Part shown: in pieces, positions 24,544-32,068 of the stretch
Position numbering within the stretch: position 1 is the first letter of the stretch
Layout: the number at the start of each line of letters is the position of its first letter
Assembly: GCA_965216395.1 (NCBI GenBank)
Contig: OZ244156.1
Location: 930,001-994,000 of the forward strand
Direction: 5' to 3'
Origin: CAZBXD01 sp965216395
GTDB lineage: Bacteria; Pseudomonadota; Alphaproteobacteria; Micavibrionales; SZUA-601
Length of the DNA stretch: 64,000 nt
Made by a program: the position numbers and the translations under genes
Notes under the pieces: model-generated
The model's input: the letters and a program-made list of their open reading frames with translations, nothing else
The model's database searches: none
Told to the model about the DNA's origin: nothing

Positions 24544-25156
24544 TGAAGATAGCTTTTTTTATCTGGAGAATATATTTTTTGCATACTATTTCGAGCCAGA
24601 CCCCATTTTTAACAAAAAAGGGATTGGATTTGATCAGATAAAACTTTTGAAAGAAACAAATAACTATGCTCTCTTTATTGCTAAGGGAGCAGAACCCCTT
24701 GTAATTGGACACTTCCTTGAAGTTCCTCAGAAGAAAATTATTAATCCAGTGATCATTGACAAAATCACACATTACCCAACCCAAGAACACCTGACCTTTT
24801 ATAAAATGGGTCTTGCGACGATTGATAAAACCGATCGCCTTGACATGTGGATGCAAAACCTTGGTACTATTTTGTGGATAAAAACCTGTGTTGATGAAGA
24901 AATCAGCCCACAAACAGAACTCTTTGATTTGTCCAATGATGACTTGATGGCACGATATAACAGCTCGCAATGCGCCGATGAACACGCGCAAAATTGGGAT
25001 CAGTCCCCTTTGTTTTTTTATCGCGCACCGCATAGCCTTCATGGCTTGCCTTGGTGGATGCGTATGTTTGATCCTTTGGCTCTTCCTGACGATCAAAAAC
25101 AGCGGATCAAAAAAAGTTCTGAGCTTTATTACTACCCAAAAAATAAAGAAAAGTAA
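24356..25156 (+). CDS. Exported protein, copy 2 of a tandem pair
   Basis: A 266-residue paralog of the preceding protein with its own signal peptide (LILLLCFISLPTHAG). It is almost identical to copy 1 over mature residues 1-40 and over the C-terminal 150, including both Cys and the PWWMRMFDPLALP stretch, but the segment between (NEDSFFYLENIFFAYYFEPD onward) differs completely and is slightly longer. The ATG follows the stop of copy 1 directly, with GAAAGGGA as ribosome site. Ends 55 bases before a strong bidirectional terminator. No family is recognised; the pattern suggests a variable segment between conserved flanks. Confidence 0.7.
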   Translation: MKKIITLILLLCFISLPTHAGMRNDGGEHESHITQQDNLLFLPYTSQPFEWDKMFGYWVAGKNEDSFFYLENIFFAYYFEPDPIFNKKGIGFDQIKLLKETNNYALFIAKGAEPLVIGHFLEVPQKKIINPVIIDKITHYPTQEHLTFYKMGLATIDKTDRLDMWMQNLGTILWIKTCVDEEISPQTELFDLSNDDLMARYNSSQCADEHAQNWDQSPLFFYRAPHSLHGLPWWMRMFDPLALPDDQKQRIKKSSELYYYPKNKEK

Positions 25157-25210
25157 TGGGGTACATATTTTTTTCTGTTTATTCATTTTTCCTTTCCTTA
25201 TTTTTTGTGA

Positions 25211-25242
25211 AAAAAGCCGTGCGGTGAACCACACGGCTTTTT
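25211..25242. terminator. Bidirectional terminator between cargo and capsid-side genes
   Basis: AAAAAGCCGTG and CACGGCTTTTT form an 11-pair stem around a ten-base loop, with A and T runs on both sides. It serves the exported pair on the plus strand and the convergent capsid-side genes on the minus strand. Confidence 0.9.
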
Positions 25243-25264
25243 TTAAGATTATAGGGTTAATTGC

Positions 25265-25507
25265 TTACGCACTGAAATCAGCAATTGTTACACCACTGTC
25301 GGCACTGGCTGTTACGGTATAGATTTTTGTATCCAGTGTGCCATTGGTATCCACATTAGCAATCACCAAATCACCAACACGTACCATGTCATAAGCATTG
25401 TTAAAATAACCTGCTGTGGTGACGGCCGCATCCATAGTTGTGTAATGCCATAGGGTGAATCCATTCGCATAAGCGAGGACACTTAAATCACGGGCTGCAA
25501 AGCTCAT
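25265..25507 (-). CDS. Phage head-region protein downstream of capsid
   Basis: An 80-residue beta-rich protein (LWHYTTMDAAVTTAGYFNNA, MVRVGDLVIANVDTNG) of a type commonly seen directly after the capsid gene in alphaproteobacterial prophages, with no established function; it could be a head-decoration or accessory structural protein. It begins 25 bases after the capsid stop and ends close to the bidirectional terminator. Good AAGGAGAA before the ATG. Confidence 0.65.
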   Translation of the reverse strand: MSFAARDLSVLAYANGFTLWHYTTMDAAVTTAGYFNNAYDMVRVGDLVIANVDTNGTLDTKIYTVTASADSGVTIADFSA

Positions 25508-25531
25508 TATACTTTCTCCTTATTTGAATGG

Positions 25532-26353
25532 TTATGATTCATCACAATTGATCGCGATAACACCGGCTTCGTCAACAAGGGCTGTGCCTTGGCTCATCAT
25601 ATTATTGACGAAATACGCAGCTTTATCACCGTGCCATGTAATATCCGATGTCACATCCGCACCAGAAGCATGACCCACAGCGGCTTTGTGATACCAAAAA
25701 CATGTGCGCACGCCATTTTCATCAACAGGTAAACCGCTATGAGGGATCCACAATGTACCCAACCATTTTTTGGCTTGTGTTGATACGAATGGTAATGCGT
25801 CATCACCAACATATTCAGCGGACGCAAACTCTTTAAGCGTTAAGAGATCAGACCATTGTTTCCAACTCACAACCGCGTAACGTTGACCATCATCAGGCAC
25901 GTCGTTACCGCTTAGGGTTTCAAAGGCTTCTTGCACTTTTTCCAAGGTTAAACCTGTTGCACCATCAGCAATACTGCTCGTTGTTTTAGCGAGTTCAGCG
26001 ATGATCATTTCATCGGTTTTACGACCCAACGCATAAGCGCCAGCATTCACGATGACCGAACGTTCATCCGATGCGGTTTTTAGATCATCCAATTTATCGA
26101 TCCAATCGCCTGCGTAATAATCTTGTAATGTTGCCTCAACGACTGAGCGTTCTAAATTCATCACAGGCACAGCACCATGGCGCGCCTTTGTTTGGGCAAT
26201 ACCTTTACCGACTTTTTGAAAAACTGCAGAAGACCCAACCACACCGCTTTTTGAACGAACCGTGGAGCGCAATTTAGAGCCTTGGCGTTGATAGGCTTCA
26301 AAGACTTCTGCCTGATAATGTTTGACAAAGCCTTGTTCAATAGATGTACTCAT
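25532..26353 (-). CDS. Phage major capsid protein
   Basis: A 273-residue protein with features of podovirus-type capsid proteins seen in alphaproteobacterial prophages: a mostly helical N-terminus, a middle with DEMIIAELAKTT and YAVVSWKQWSDLLTLKEF, and a beta-rich C-terminus. The ATG at 26353 (MSTSIEQGF) follows GGAAAGGTA; the frame remains open to 26434, but that extension overlaps promoter leader sequence. The position after portal and scaffold genes supports the call. Expression probably starts at the promoter at 26544-26572. Sequence family assignment is by eye. Confidence 0.7.
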   Translation of the reverse strand: MSTSIEQGFVKHYQAEVFEAYQRQGSKLRSTVRSKSGVVGSSAVFQKVGKGIAQTKARHGAVPVMNLERSVVEATLQDYYAGDWIDKLDDLKTASDERSVIVNAGAYALGRKTDEMIIAELAKTTSSIADGATGLTLEKVQEAFETLSGNDVPDDGQRYAVVSWKQWSDLLTLKEFASAEYVGDDALPFVSTQAKKWLGTLWIPHSGLPVDENGVRTCFWYHKAAVGHASGADVTSDITWHGDKAAYFVNNMMSQGTALVDEAGVIAINCDES

Positions 26354-26543
26354 TATATGTACCTTTCCGTTATTAAAAATTATCAATAAACACGAAAAGA
26401 GGTTGGCACGATTGATATCATGGCCACTTTGCATGAGGGGGAAGAACCACTGCGCCGTTTGATAACGGTTAATCAGTAGAAGAATAAATACCTAACGGTA
26501 TTATTATGAACGGATGGACATACCCATTCCCCATTCATATTTT

Positions 26544-26572
26544 ATATTAGGATATTTTTCCTATTTTGTCAA
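26544..26572 (-). promoter_or_regulatory. Consensus promoter of the capsid block
   Basis: On the minus strand TTGACA, a 17-base spacer and TAATAT. The spacer contains the inverted repeat TAGGA-N6-TCCTA, a candidate repressor operator. The start point would be near 26537, giving a leader of about 180 bases before the capsid ATG. Confidence 0.7.
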
Positions 26573-26578
26573 GGGAGA

Positions 26579-27091
26579 TTAATACGGGTAGCCTCGAAGA
26601 AAATAATTGTCTAAGCAACTCGCTTCTCTTTCAATCAAATAAAAAACATCTGTCATATCACTTAATACAGGAATATACGAGCTAGGTTGTAATTGATATT
26701 CCCAGTCAGCCGATTCAACATGATTTCTTCCAATAAAAACAAATCTTGCACCACTGTGATATCCTATAAGATAATCTAAATCTTCATTAATAACTTTACC
26801 ATCAGGATACGTCACATCTATGGCATACCTGGCACTACCACGAAATGCGATACGGAATATTTTGGACTGACCGTGTCCAATTTCTTTTATCCACCTTTTA
26901 CCTTCTTTTTCAGTTCGGTAATCAGTTCTTTGGTAAAATTCAACCCTAACAGGAGCGCCAGTTGCATTGAAGAAATTGAGGCGGTAATTACCACAAGGTA
27001 ACGGGATCATGATAACAATCATAGAAATCATACCCACAAAAAAAACAGCGAAGCCTTTGATAGTATTAAGCAATATTTTTTTTATTCCCAT
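26579..27091 (-). CDS. Membrane-anchored small protein, partner paralog 2
   Basis: A 170-residue protein with one N-terminal membrane helix (about 10-32, ending PLPCGNYRL) and a beta-rich remainder likely outside the membrane (FFNATGAPVRVEFYQRTDY, RIAFRGSARYAIDVTYPDGK). It shares layout and weak sequence with the 27209 protein: helix, LPC motif, then an N-rich beta segment. It follows directly on an orphan copy of the tail of the DAYRH protein, whose stop codon lies within its first codons. It may be an immunity-like or secretion partner; no family is recognised. Confidence 0.6.
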   Translation of the reverse strand: MGIKKILLNTIKGFAVFFVGMISMIVIMIPLPCGNYRLNFFNATGAPVRVEFYQRTDYRTEKEGKRWIKEIGHGQSKIFRIAFRGSARYAIDVTYPDGKVINEDLDYLIGYHSGARFVFIGRNHVESADWEYQLQPSSYIPVLSDMTDVFYLIEREASCLDNYFLRGYPY

Positions 27092-27198
27092 TTCGAGTAC
27101 TCTCGATATTTTTTTGAATCCTCTTCAACCTTAACTTGAAACGGTTTTGTGCGCAAGAGACCACTTTTCAACGCATCATCAATAACTTCTTCTGGTTT
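27082..27198 (-). pseudogene. Orphan C-terminal tail of the DAYRH protein
   Basis: Read on the minus strand, this frame gives KPEEVIDDALKSGLLRTKPF then QVKVEE, against KPEGVIDEALESGLLQTKPF then QVKVDK at the end of the 27716 protein. A TGA directly precedes it, so only the tail remains. It runs on through about 12 further residues and stops inside the start of the 26579-27091 gene. This is a remnant of a duplicated effector-partner unit. Confidence 0.8.
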
Positions 27199-27208
27199 TC
27201 AAAAGCCT

Positions 27209-27691
27209 TTAACCAATAATTTCTAGGCGCGGGTGATCCCTGTATTCATAGGTTGAAAAAAGCTCATTACCAATACAGCCAATTGATTGAGTAAATAATT
27301 TGAGAAAACTTAAAAACCTGCTTTTTGGCTCTTTAACTGTTTTAAAAAAATCAACTTCACTGTTATTTTTAATGACAAGATAGAGTCCATTAATCTTATC
27401 TATTTCATTGTAATCGCCAAAATATAATGTTTCTATTTTTTTATTATTTTGATGGATTGACAAGATAAAGTGTCCAACACCATTTATTTGTGTAGGAAGA
27501 GAAATTTTATCAATACGCAACTTTGAGGATCCCTCAAGCTTGAACCCAGATGCTTGAGTAAAAACTAAACTAATAGGGATCTCTTGGTCATTCAAAATTA
27601 TTAAATTAAATGAGGCGCAGGGCAATAGACGCATTGCAACAAGCAAAACACTAAAAAAGATAAAAAAAGTAAGGCATAGTTTTCTGAGCAT
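27209..27691 (-). CDS. Membrane-anchored small protein, partner paralog 1
   Basis: A 160-residue protein starting with a signal-anchor or signal peptide (LCLTFFIFFSVLLVAMRLLPCASF) followed by a beta-rich domain (NLIILNDQEIPISLVFTQAS) and a C-terminal helix. The LPC right after the hydrophobic segment could suggest a lipoprotein, but the Cys context is not an ideal lipobox. It resembles the 26579 protein in the helix-LPC-beta layout. The gene starts 25 bases after the DAYRH protein gene, and the two probably work together. AT content is higher than in the phage structural genes, in keeping with acquired cargo. Confidence 0.6.
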   Translation of the reverse strand: MLRKLCLTFFIFFSVLLVAMRLLPCASFNLIILNDQEIPISLVFTQASGFKLEGSSKLRIDKISLPTQINGVGHFILSIHQNNKKIETLYFGDYNEIDKINGLYLVIKNNSEVDFFKTVKEPKSRFLSFLKLFTQSIGCIGNELFSTYEYRDHPRLEIIG

Positions 27692-27715
27692 TTAATTCTC
27701 AAGCAATAAGATTTA

Positions 27716-28498
27716 TTATTTATCAACCTTAACTTGAAATGGTTTGGTTTGCAACAAACCACTTTCAAGTGCCTCATCGATAACGCCTTCTGGTTTCCTC
27801 AGTCTATTTTTATGGTTTTTTGCAAGTTCACGACCCATTGCATTATTGTAAAGATCCATCAATCTTGCCCCTCGTGAGTCATTGAGGTTATCTCTTTCAT
27901 TAATATCACCAGCATCTTTAGCGAAGCGTTCTCCAAAACGGATAGAAGCAATGTAGCTTGATAAAGCATGACGATAGGCATCTGCAGTATCATCAATATG
28001 GATTTTATCAGTAGGAAATCTTTTTTTAGTTCTTTCCCACATTTCTAATTTAAATCTTGGTTCTTTTTTAACACCCCTTACTCTGATAGTATCGATAGGT
28101 TCTCTCAAACCAAGACGTATTTTTCCTATTCCTTTTTCTTTAAAATCTAATTTTTCAGAGGTTTTTTTATAATCTAAAGCGCCTTGATTTTTAATTTTTC
28201 TTAACTCATCGATACTGTTGCTTTCTAATTGACTTTTTTGCCTTTTCTTTCTGGATGACATACTCGAGCGCATTACACGCTCCGTCTCGCCGCCGGGATT
28301 CATGGTGCCATCAACTTTGAGGTCATGATCGCGTTGAAAGTTTTTAATACCGTCAAACAAGTCACGATCCACATAGGGATTAAGGGGCATATTTGGGCGG
28401 TTATAATAATCCAGATCATTCAGCGCTGTTTTAACATTAAATACATCATCAGGATTAGCGCGCCGATCACTGGCGAGTTTATCATTTAAGGGGTTCAT
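27716..28498 (-). CDS. Peptidoglycan-binding protein with DAYRH-type C-terminal domain
   Basis: A 260-residue protein in three parts: an N-terminal peptidoglycan-binding domain (about 18-75; YVDRDLFDGIKNFQRDHDLK, VDGTMNPGGET) homologous to the end of the phage lysozyme; a charged linker; and a C-terminal domain (about 160-235) with DTADAYRHALSSY, FGERFAKDAGD and MDLYNNAMGRELA. The DAYRHA and MDLYNN.MGR pattern resembles the DUF6973-type domain, which I recall from secreted and toxin-like proteins, though activity is unproven. No signal peptide. A terminator separates it from the phage scaffold gene, so it is an independent cargo unit. A toxin, effector or cell-wall role is inferred only. Confidence 0.65.
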   Translation of the reverse strand: MNPLNDKLASDRRANPDDVFNVKTALNDLDYYNRPNMPLNPYVDRDLFDGIKNFQRDHDLKVDGTMNPGGETERVMRSSMSSRKKRQKSQLESNSIDELRKIKNQGALDYKKTSEKLDFKEKGIGKIRLGLREPIDTIRVRGVKKEPRFKLEMWERTKKRFPTDKIHIDDTADAYRHALSSYIASIRFGERFAKDAGDINERDNLNDSRGARLMDLYNNAMGRELAKNHKNRLRKPEGVIDEALESGLLQTKPFQVKVDK

Positions 28499-28521
28499 AT
28501 TTTATCTCCTTTTAAACAAGT

Positions 28522-28563
28522 GAAAAACAACCCCCAACCCGTAGAGAAAATTTGGGTTGGGGG
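28522..28563 (-). terminator. Terminator after the scaffold gene
   Basis: On the minus strand CCCCCAACCC, a 13-base loop and GGGTTGGGGG form a ten-pair stem followed by TTGTTTTT. It isolates the portal-scaffold block from the cargo genes downstream. Confidence 0.85.
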
Positions 28564-28604
28564 CACGGGTTTAAAAGACATAGAGGGGATATGTCAATCA
28601 AGGA

Positions 28605-29315
28605 CTAGGAGTAGATGTCTTTAAACCCTTGAGAGATTTTCTTGACCAGTGACGGGTCGCGATCGCGCCAGTATTTTGGATCCTTCATCATCGCGCGCAG
28701 CTCTTTTTCATCCAAATTTTTACCGGGTTTAACCTTGGTAAAGGAAACCGTATCATCGCTTTCCATCATTTTATGAAGCGCTATCACGCCTTCAAAAGAT
28801 GACGTCATACCGTCCAAAACTTCTTTGGGGAAATTCTTCTTCCCAAAAGCAAGCAATTGGCGTGACGTTTCAGCAAATTGTTCTTTACCGCCAAAATGAT
28901 TGATCAGTTTTTCGATTTGTCGATCCGCTTCAAATTCTTGCGCCAAATCGAGCACCATGGGGATTAATTTATCCGCCGCCAGATCATAGACCATCTGCGC
29001 TTGTTCATTATTGAAACCTTTTTCATGTAAAAGAGCATTCAATTCTGGGTCCGCATCAAATAAGCCATGATCACATTTAACTTCGTATTTATCCGCACTG
29101 TCGGGTACGCCATAAAGTTTGCGCATTTGTGATGGTTCCATTTTATTGGGATCAACCGATTGCGACAGTTTTTTTTCTAAGGCCAAGTAAGATTTTAGCA
29201 AAGCATCAGCGCGAATTTGACCTGTCTCTTTATCTAAAAATTTTTCAGGGATTTGTGGTTTCGTTTCAACCGCAGCGTTGTCATCAGCAGCGGCCATCAG
29301 TAGGTTATCACTCAT
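28605..29315 (-). CDS. Phage scaffold / capsid assembly protein
   Basis: A 236-residue, acidic, highly helical protein. PEKFLDKETGQIRADALLKS followed by YLALEKKL is the typical opening of podovirus capsid-assembly (scaffold) proteins, and the C-terminus is charged and basic (ending KKISQGFKDIYS), where scaffolds usually contact the capsid. Its position between portal and capsid fits. It acts as an internal template for procapsid formation and is removed later. GGAGACC precedes the ATG. Confidence 0.75.
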   Translation of the reverse strand: MSDNLLMAAADDNAAVETKPQIPEKFLDKETGQIRADALLKSYLALEKKLSQSVDPNKMEPSQMRKLYGVPDSADKYEVKCDHGLFDADPELNALLHEKGFNNEQAQMVYDLAADKLIPMVLDLAQEFEADRQIEKLINHFGGKEQFAETSRQLLAFGKKNFPKEVLDGMTSSFEGVIALHKMMESDDTVSFTKVKPGKNLDEKELRAMMKDPKYWRDRDPSLVKKISQGFKDIYS

Positions 29316-29334
29316 GGGGGTCTCCTTTTTAAAG

Positions 29335-30933
29335 TTATGAGTTTAGGGGGGATATTGGGTTATTCATTTGTTCTGTCAGCGCAGTATCTAAAGCCAATGC
29401 GTCAAGAGGTTGTTGTTGAATGACAGCGTTTCCTTGTTGCTGGACTGGCGCTTTGATCAATTCCATCGGCACGCCAAGATTTTTTCCAAGCCACCGTACA
29501 GCAGCAGCGGTATCAATGGCCGCCGCGCCTTCTGGACCATAAGACAAAGCCGTGTTCATCCAACTGAGCGTGGATTGAACATCACGTTGAGCTTGCGCAC
29601 GTGCAAGAGGTGAGCGATCATCCAGCGCCAATGTACGCCCATCCAACATCAAGTCAGGTATCGCACCTCGTCTTTTTAGGATTTGATAAGCATGGCGTGA
29701 AATTGGCATGAGCATTTCTGATTGTAAGCGACCATAAGTTGCACCTAATATCTGCGCCATTTCAGCCGAACGCTCTAACACTTCCGTGGCGGTCATACGA
29801 CGATCATTGATTTGTGTCAGACGATCAGCCAACAAAGCATGATTAATGCGACGTCGCAAATCTTCTAAAACCAATTGTGATACATCAAAATTACCCGGCA
29901 TTTGCAATGGTTTTAAGCCGGCCGAACCGACCGCTTTGGGGATGATACTGCCCGGGGTAAGCTTGATATTAGCTGGATTAAGCACCCCATCATCATCGGC
30001 TTGCCAAATTCCTGTCACAGCAATGGACGCATTTTTTAAAATCAGCTCAACAACCTTATTGGCCGTTTTAATATCCGGTAACGCTTTCATAACCGGTGAA
30101 CGGCCATAAATTTCACCAGGCGATTTTAGCCAACGAAAATTGATAAAGGGTGATTGATTTAAATGTTTTTCTTTAAGTAAAATAGGATCAAAATTATCAT
30201 CCATTAATATCGCTGTGTATTCGTAACGATGTCCATCTGGAATCACAGATTCAATTAACTGATATGTTTTATTTTCATCACGCATCGCTTGGCGTTCAAA
30301 TCCGTGTAGCTCTTTGATTTTAGGAAAACGATCAGAAAGCTCATTATAAAGAACTTCTGAAGATCGGAAGGTTACATCCAAACGCCCCTGTTCTCCCTCT
30401 GCCAAATAAACTTCCGATAAAGGAATAGCGGTGAATTTAAAAGCAGAATAGGCACCAGGTTTTGTTTCTTCAAATAATAAACATGCCGTTCCGCCAACCA
30501 CTAAGTCGAGGTAACATTGATGCATTTCAACCGCAAAATTGGAGCGATCGAATTGTTCACGAATTGTTTGTGTCGCCTTTTCCAACACTGGTGCAATATT
30601 TTCAATTTCTTGGTCATTTAATGCGGGACCTGGTTTTAAACCAACCCATTGCGACCATGGCGGTGTCAGTTGTGATAATAAACTGGCCGCTAATTGTTCC
30701 GCCGCATCTGCCGCTGTGGCATCGAAAAGATTATCAACACGGCGGCTACCCGCCCTAAAACCACCAAAAAAAACAGAACGCTGTGGGATTGTATAATCAT
30801 AAGCTTCTTTCCAATGTGTTTCCCATGGGGCGCGACGTGATTGCGCTGTTGTAAATTTTTCTAAAATTTCTTTAGCTTTAAGCTGTTCCTGTAGAAAGGT
30901 TTCTTGTTGTTTTTTTGTCAGTTTCTGAAACAT
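29335..30933 (-). CDS. Phage portal (head-tail connector) protein
   Basis: A 532-residue protein of the podovirus head-tail connector family (T7 gp8-like). Recognisable segments include RRAPWETHWKEAYDYTIPQR near the N-terminus, DNLFDATAADAAEQLAASLL, LTPPWSQWVGL, and in the second half AEMAQILGATYGRLQSEML, all typical of this family and size. It forms the dodecameric ring through which DNA is packaged; the terminase that would use it is absent here. Start and stop are close to the neighbours, in one operon. Confidence 0.88.
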   Translation of the reverse strand: MFQKLTKKQQETFLQEQLKAKEILEKFTTAQSRRAPWETHWKEAYDYTIPQRSVFFGGFRAGSRRVDNLFDATAADAAEQLAASLLSQLTPPWSQWVGLKPGPALNDQEIENIAPVLEKATQTIREQFDRSNFAVEMHQCYLDLVVGGTACLLFEETKPGAYSAFKFTAIPLSEVYLAEGEQGRLDVTFRSSEVLYNELSDRFPKIKELHGFERQAMRDENKTYQLIESVIPDGHRYEYTAILMDDNFDPILLKEKHLNQSPFINFRWLKSPGEIYGRSPVMKALPDIKTANKVVELILKNASIAVTGIWQADDDGVLNPANIKLTPGSIIPKAVGSAGLKPLQMPGNFDVSQLVLEDLRRRINHALLADRLTQINDRRMTATEVLERSAEMAQILGATYGRLQSEMLMPISRHAYQILKRRGAIPDLMLDGRTLALDDRSPLARAQAQRDVQSTLSWMNTALSYGPEGAAAIDTAAAVRWLGKNLGVPMELIKAPVQQQGNAVIQQQPLDALALDTALTEQMNNPISPLNS

Positions 30934-30935
30934 GT

Positions 30936-31190
30936 TTATTCTCCTAATAATGTTTTACGACGTGGCGATAAATTATTAGGTGTCAGAACACCACGAAATG
31001 ATGTCTTGATCGTGCCTGCGCGGCCGCGACGACGCTTTAAAATATTTTGAGCGCGTGTGACACTTGAATCCTGATCCAATTCTTTTTGAGTCGGTTCTTT
31101 TTCAACCGGACCAACAGGCGGTTCTGGATTAGGTGGAGACACAAGAATTGGCTCTGGTTTTGGTACTTTAAATGGATTAAGTGATCCCAT
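30936..31190 (-). CDS. Small phage protein upstream of the portal gene
   Basis: An 84-residue Pro-rich protein starting MGSLNPFKVPKPEP, with a basic stretch RRRGRAGT and ending RKTLLGE. Small proteins with this Pro-rich start and a KTLLG(E) ending are common just before the portal gene of alphaproteobacterial podovirus-like phages; their function is not known. The frame is open further up to 31328, but that would overlap the upstream gene; the ATG at 31190, after AAGAGAAT, is chosen. Confidence 0.65.
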   Translation of the reverse strand: MGSLNPFKVPKPEPILVSPPNPEPPVGPVEKEPTQKELDQDSSVTRAQNILKRRRGRAGTIKTSFRGVLTPNNLSPRRKTLLGE

Positions 31191-31207
31191 AATTATTCTC
31201 TTTCTTT

Positions 31208-31615
31208 CTATTGAGTTAAGTAATGTTGTTGGCGTAAAAAGCGATAAAGTTGCCATGGCGTAATAATGAATCGGTGATGAATACCTAAAAAACGTTTCAC
31301 AATTTCGACACAGGTTAAAAACGCCCATGGTGCTATTTTTTTAATTTTTCGGTTGGGGTAAGCGGGCATGATGCACAGCCCCTCTTGCGCTATTAAATCA
31401 GGCAAATCATAATTTACATCGACAGGCAAAATTGAAAAATCCAAATAATGACTCATCGGGTCAATCACCAACCAATTTTCACCGTTATTCATCAATACAA
31501 AACAATGACGAAAACCACGTTTTAAGATTTTCAAATAAGGCAAATCAGCATGATCAGAAAAAACAACCCACACTTTATTTCGTATAGGGAGAGACGGACG
31601 GAATCTGTTTTTCAT
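31208..31615 (-). CDS. Conserved phage hypothetical protein
   Basis: A 135-residue protein from the ATG at 31615 (MKNRFRPSLP), coupled to the upstream gene by a four-base ATGA overlap. The core VWVVFSDHADLPYLKILKRG and FRHCFVLM, with VIDPMSHYLD, resembles a family often found in this position in alphaproteobacterial prophages (papain-like His/Cys positions are conceivable but not shown). Function is unknown. A frame extending to 31693 overlaps the previous gene and is not used. Confidence 0.6.
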   Translation of the reverse strand: MKNRFRPSLPIRNKVWVVFSDHADLPYLKILKRGFRHCFVLMNNGENWLVIDPMSHYLDFSILPVDVNYDLPDLIAQEGLCIMPAYPNRKIKKIAPWAFLTCVEIVKRFLGIHHRFIITPWQLYRFLRQQHYLTQ

Positions 31616-32004
31616 GATGCCGCAAACCGATCTTGGGCAACAATGCCTTTGTGTTGCATTCTTGATTTCAAATGATCCATGGCTTGATACCATAAATCAC
31701 TATCATGGATTTGGTTTTGATAGCGCGGGTTTGGGGCGCTCAATTTTTGACCATATTGGGTCAGCACACGCAAATGCTCTTTGTGCAAAAAACCTTGTTT
31801 AAACAAACGCATTACAATCGTATAAATATCGACAGGTTCACACGGACGCACCACAGACCCATATCCTTTGCGCACACGTGCGCCTGCGTGTATCGCATCA
31901 TAGGATTGAACAAACCAAAACCATGCTTCTTCGGCTGTTAAAAATGGATTTTGGCTCCAATAAGCGCTTTCTTGATTGGATATCGTATCTGTCAATATTG
32001 TCAT
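31612..32004 (-). CDS. Conserved phage hypothetical protein, first gene of the operon
   Basis: A 130-residue helical protein with AEEAWFWFVQSYDAIHAGAR, RPCEPVDIYTIVMRLF and HLRVLTQYG, a pattern repeatedly seen next to the previous family in alphaproteobacterial prophages. It lacks a known function. It is the first gene after the consensus promoter at 32040-32068 and diverges from the repressor-like gene. Confidence 0.6.
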   Translation of the reverse strand: MTILTDTISNQESAYWSQNPFLTAEEAWFWFVQSYDAIHAGARVRKGYGSVVRPCEPVDIYTIVMRLFKQGFLHKEHLRVLTQYGQKLSAPNPRYQNQIHDSDLWYQAMDHLKSRMQHKGIVAQDRFAAS

Positions 32005-32039
32005 TTTTGCCTCACAGTTAAAATATGATTAATATCCTT

Positions 32040-32068
32040 GTTATAATATGAATATATTCCTTTGTCAA
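32040..32068 (-). promoter_or_regulatory. Consensus promoter of the phage portal operon
   Basis: On the minus strand TTGACA, 17 bases, TATAAC. The -35 lies inside the inverted repeat TCCTT-N4-AAGGA (32058-32071), a possible operator. It overlaps a divergent promoter for the repressor-like gene, so one bound repressor could affect both. Confidence 0.7.

Larger units (their letters stand above)
21289..32004 (-). mobile_element. Defective podovirus-type prophage with cargo genes
   Basis: Genes for two conserved phage proteins, a tail-fibre-region-like small protein, portal, scaffold, capsid, a capsid-adjacent protein, lysozyme and holin lie in order on the minus strand, bounded by the Nudix gene and the repressor-like gene at 32127. 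Terminase, tail tubes, polymerase, replication genes and integrase are absent, so it cannot be a complete phage. No direct att repeats were found at its edges by eye. Four cargo regions interrupt it: 21777-22196, 23573-25156, 26579-28498 and the linked terminators. Two separate consensus promoters serve the portal-side and capsid-side blocks. Confidence 0.75.

Noticed and set aside
23555..25234. A 559-codon open reading frame antisense to the tandem exported genes
   Set aside because: It exists because two near-identical repeats lack stops in that frame. The sense genes have signal peptides, ribosome sites and a terminator; the antisense translation looks non-protein-like.
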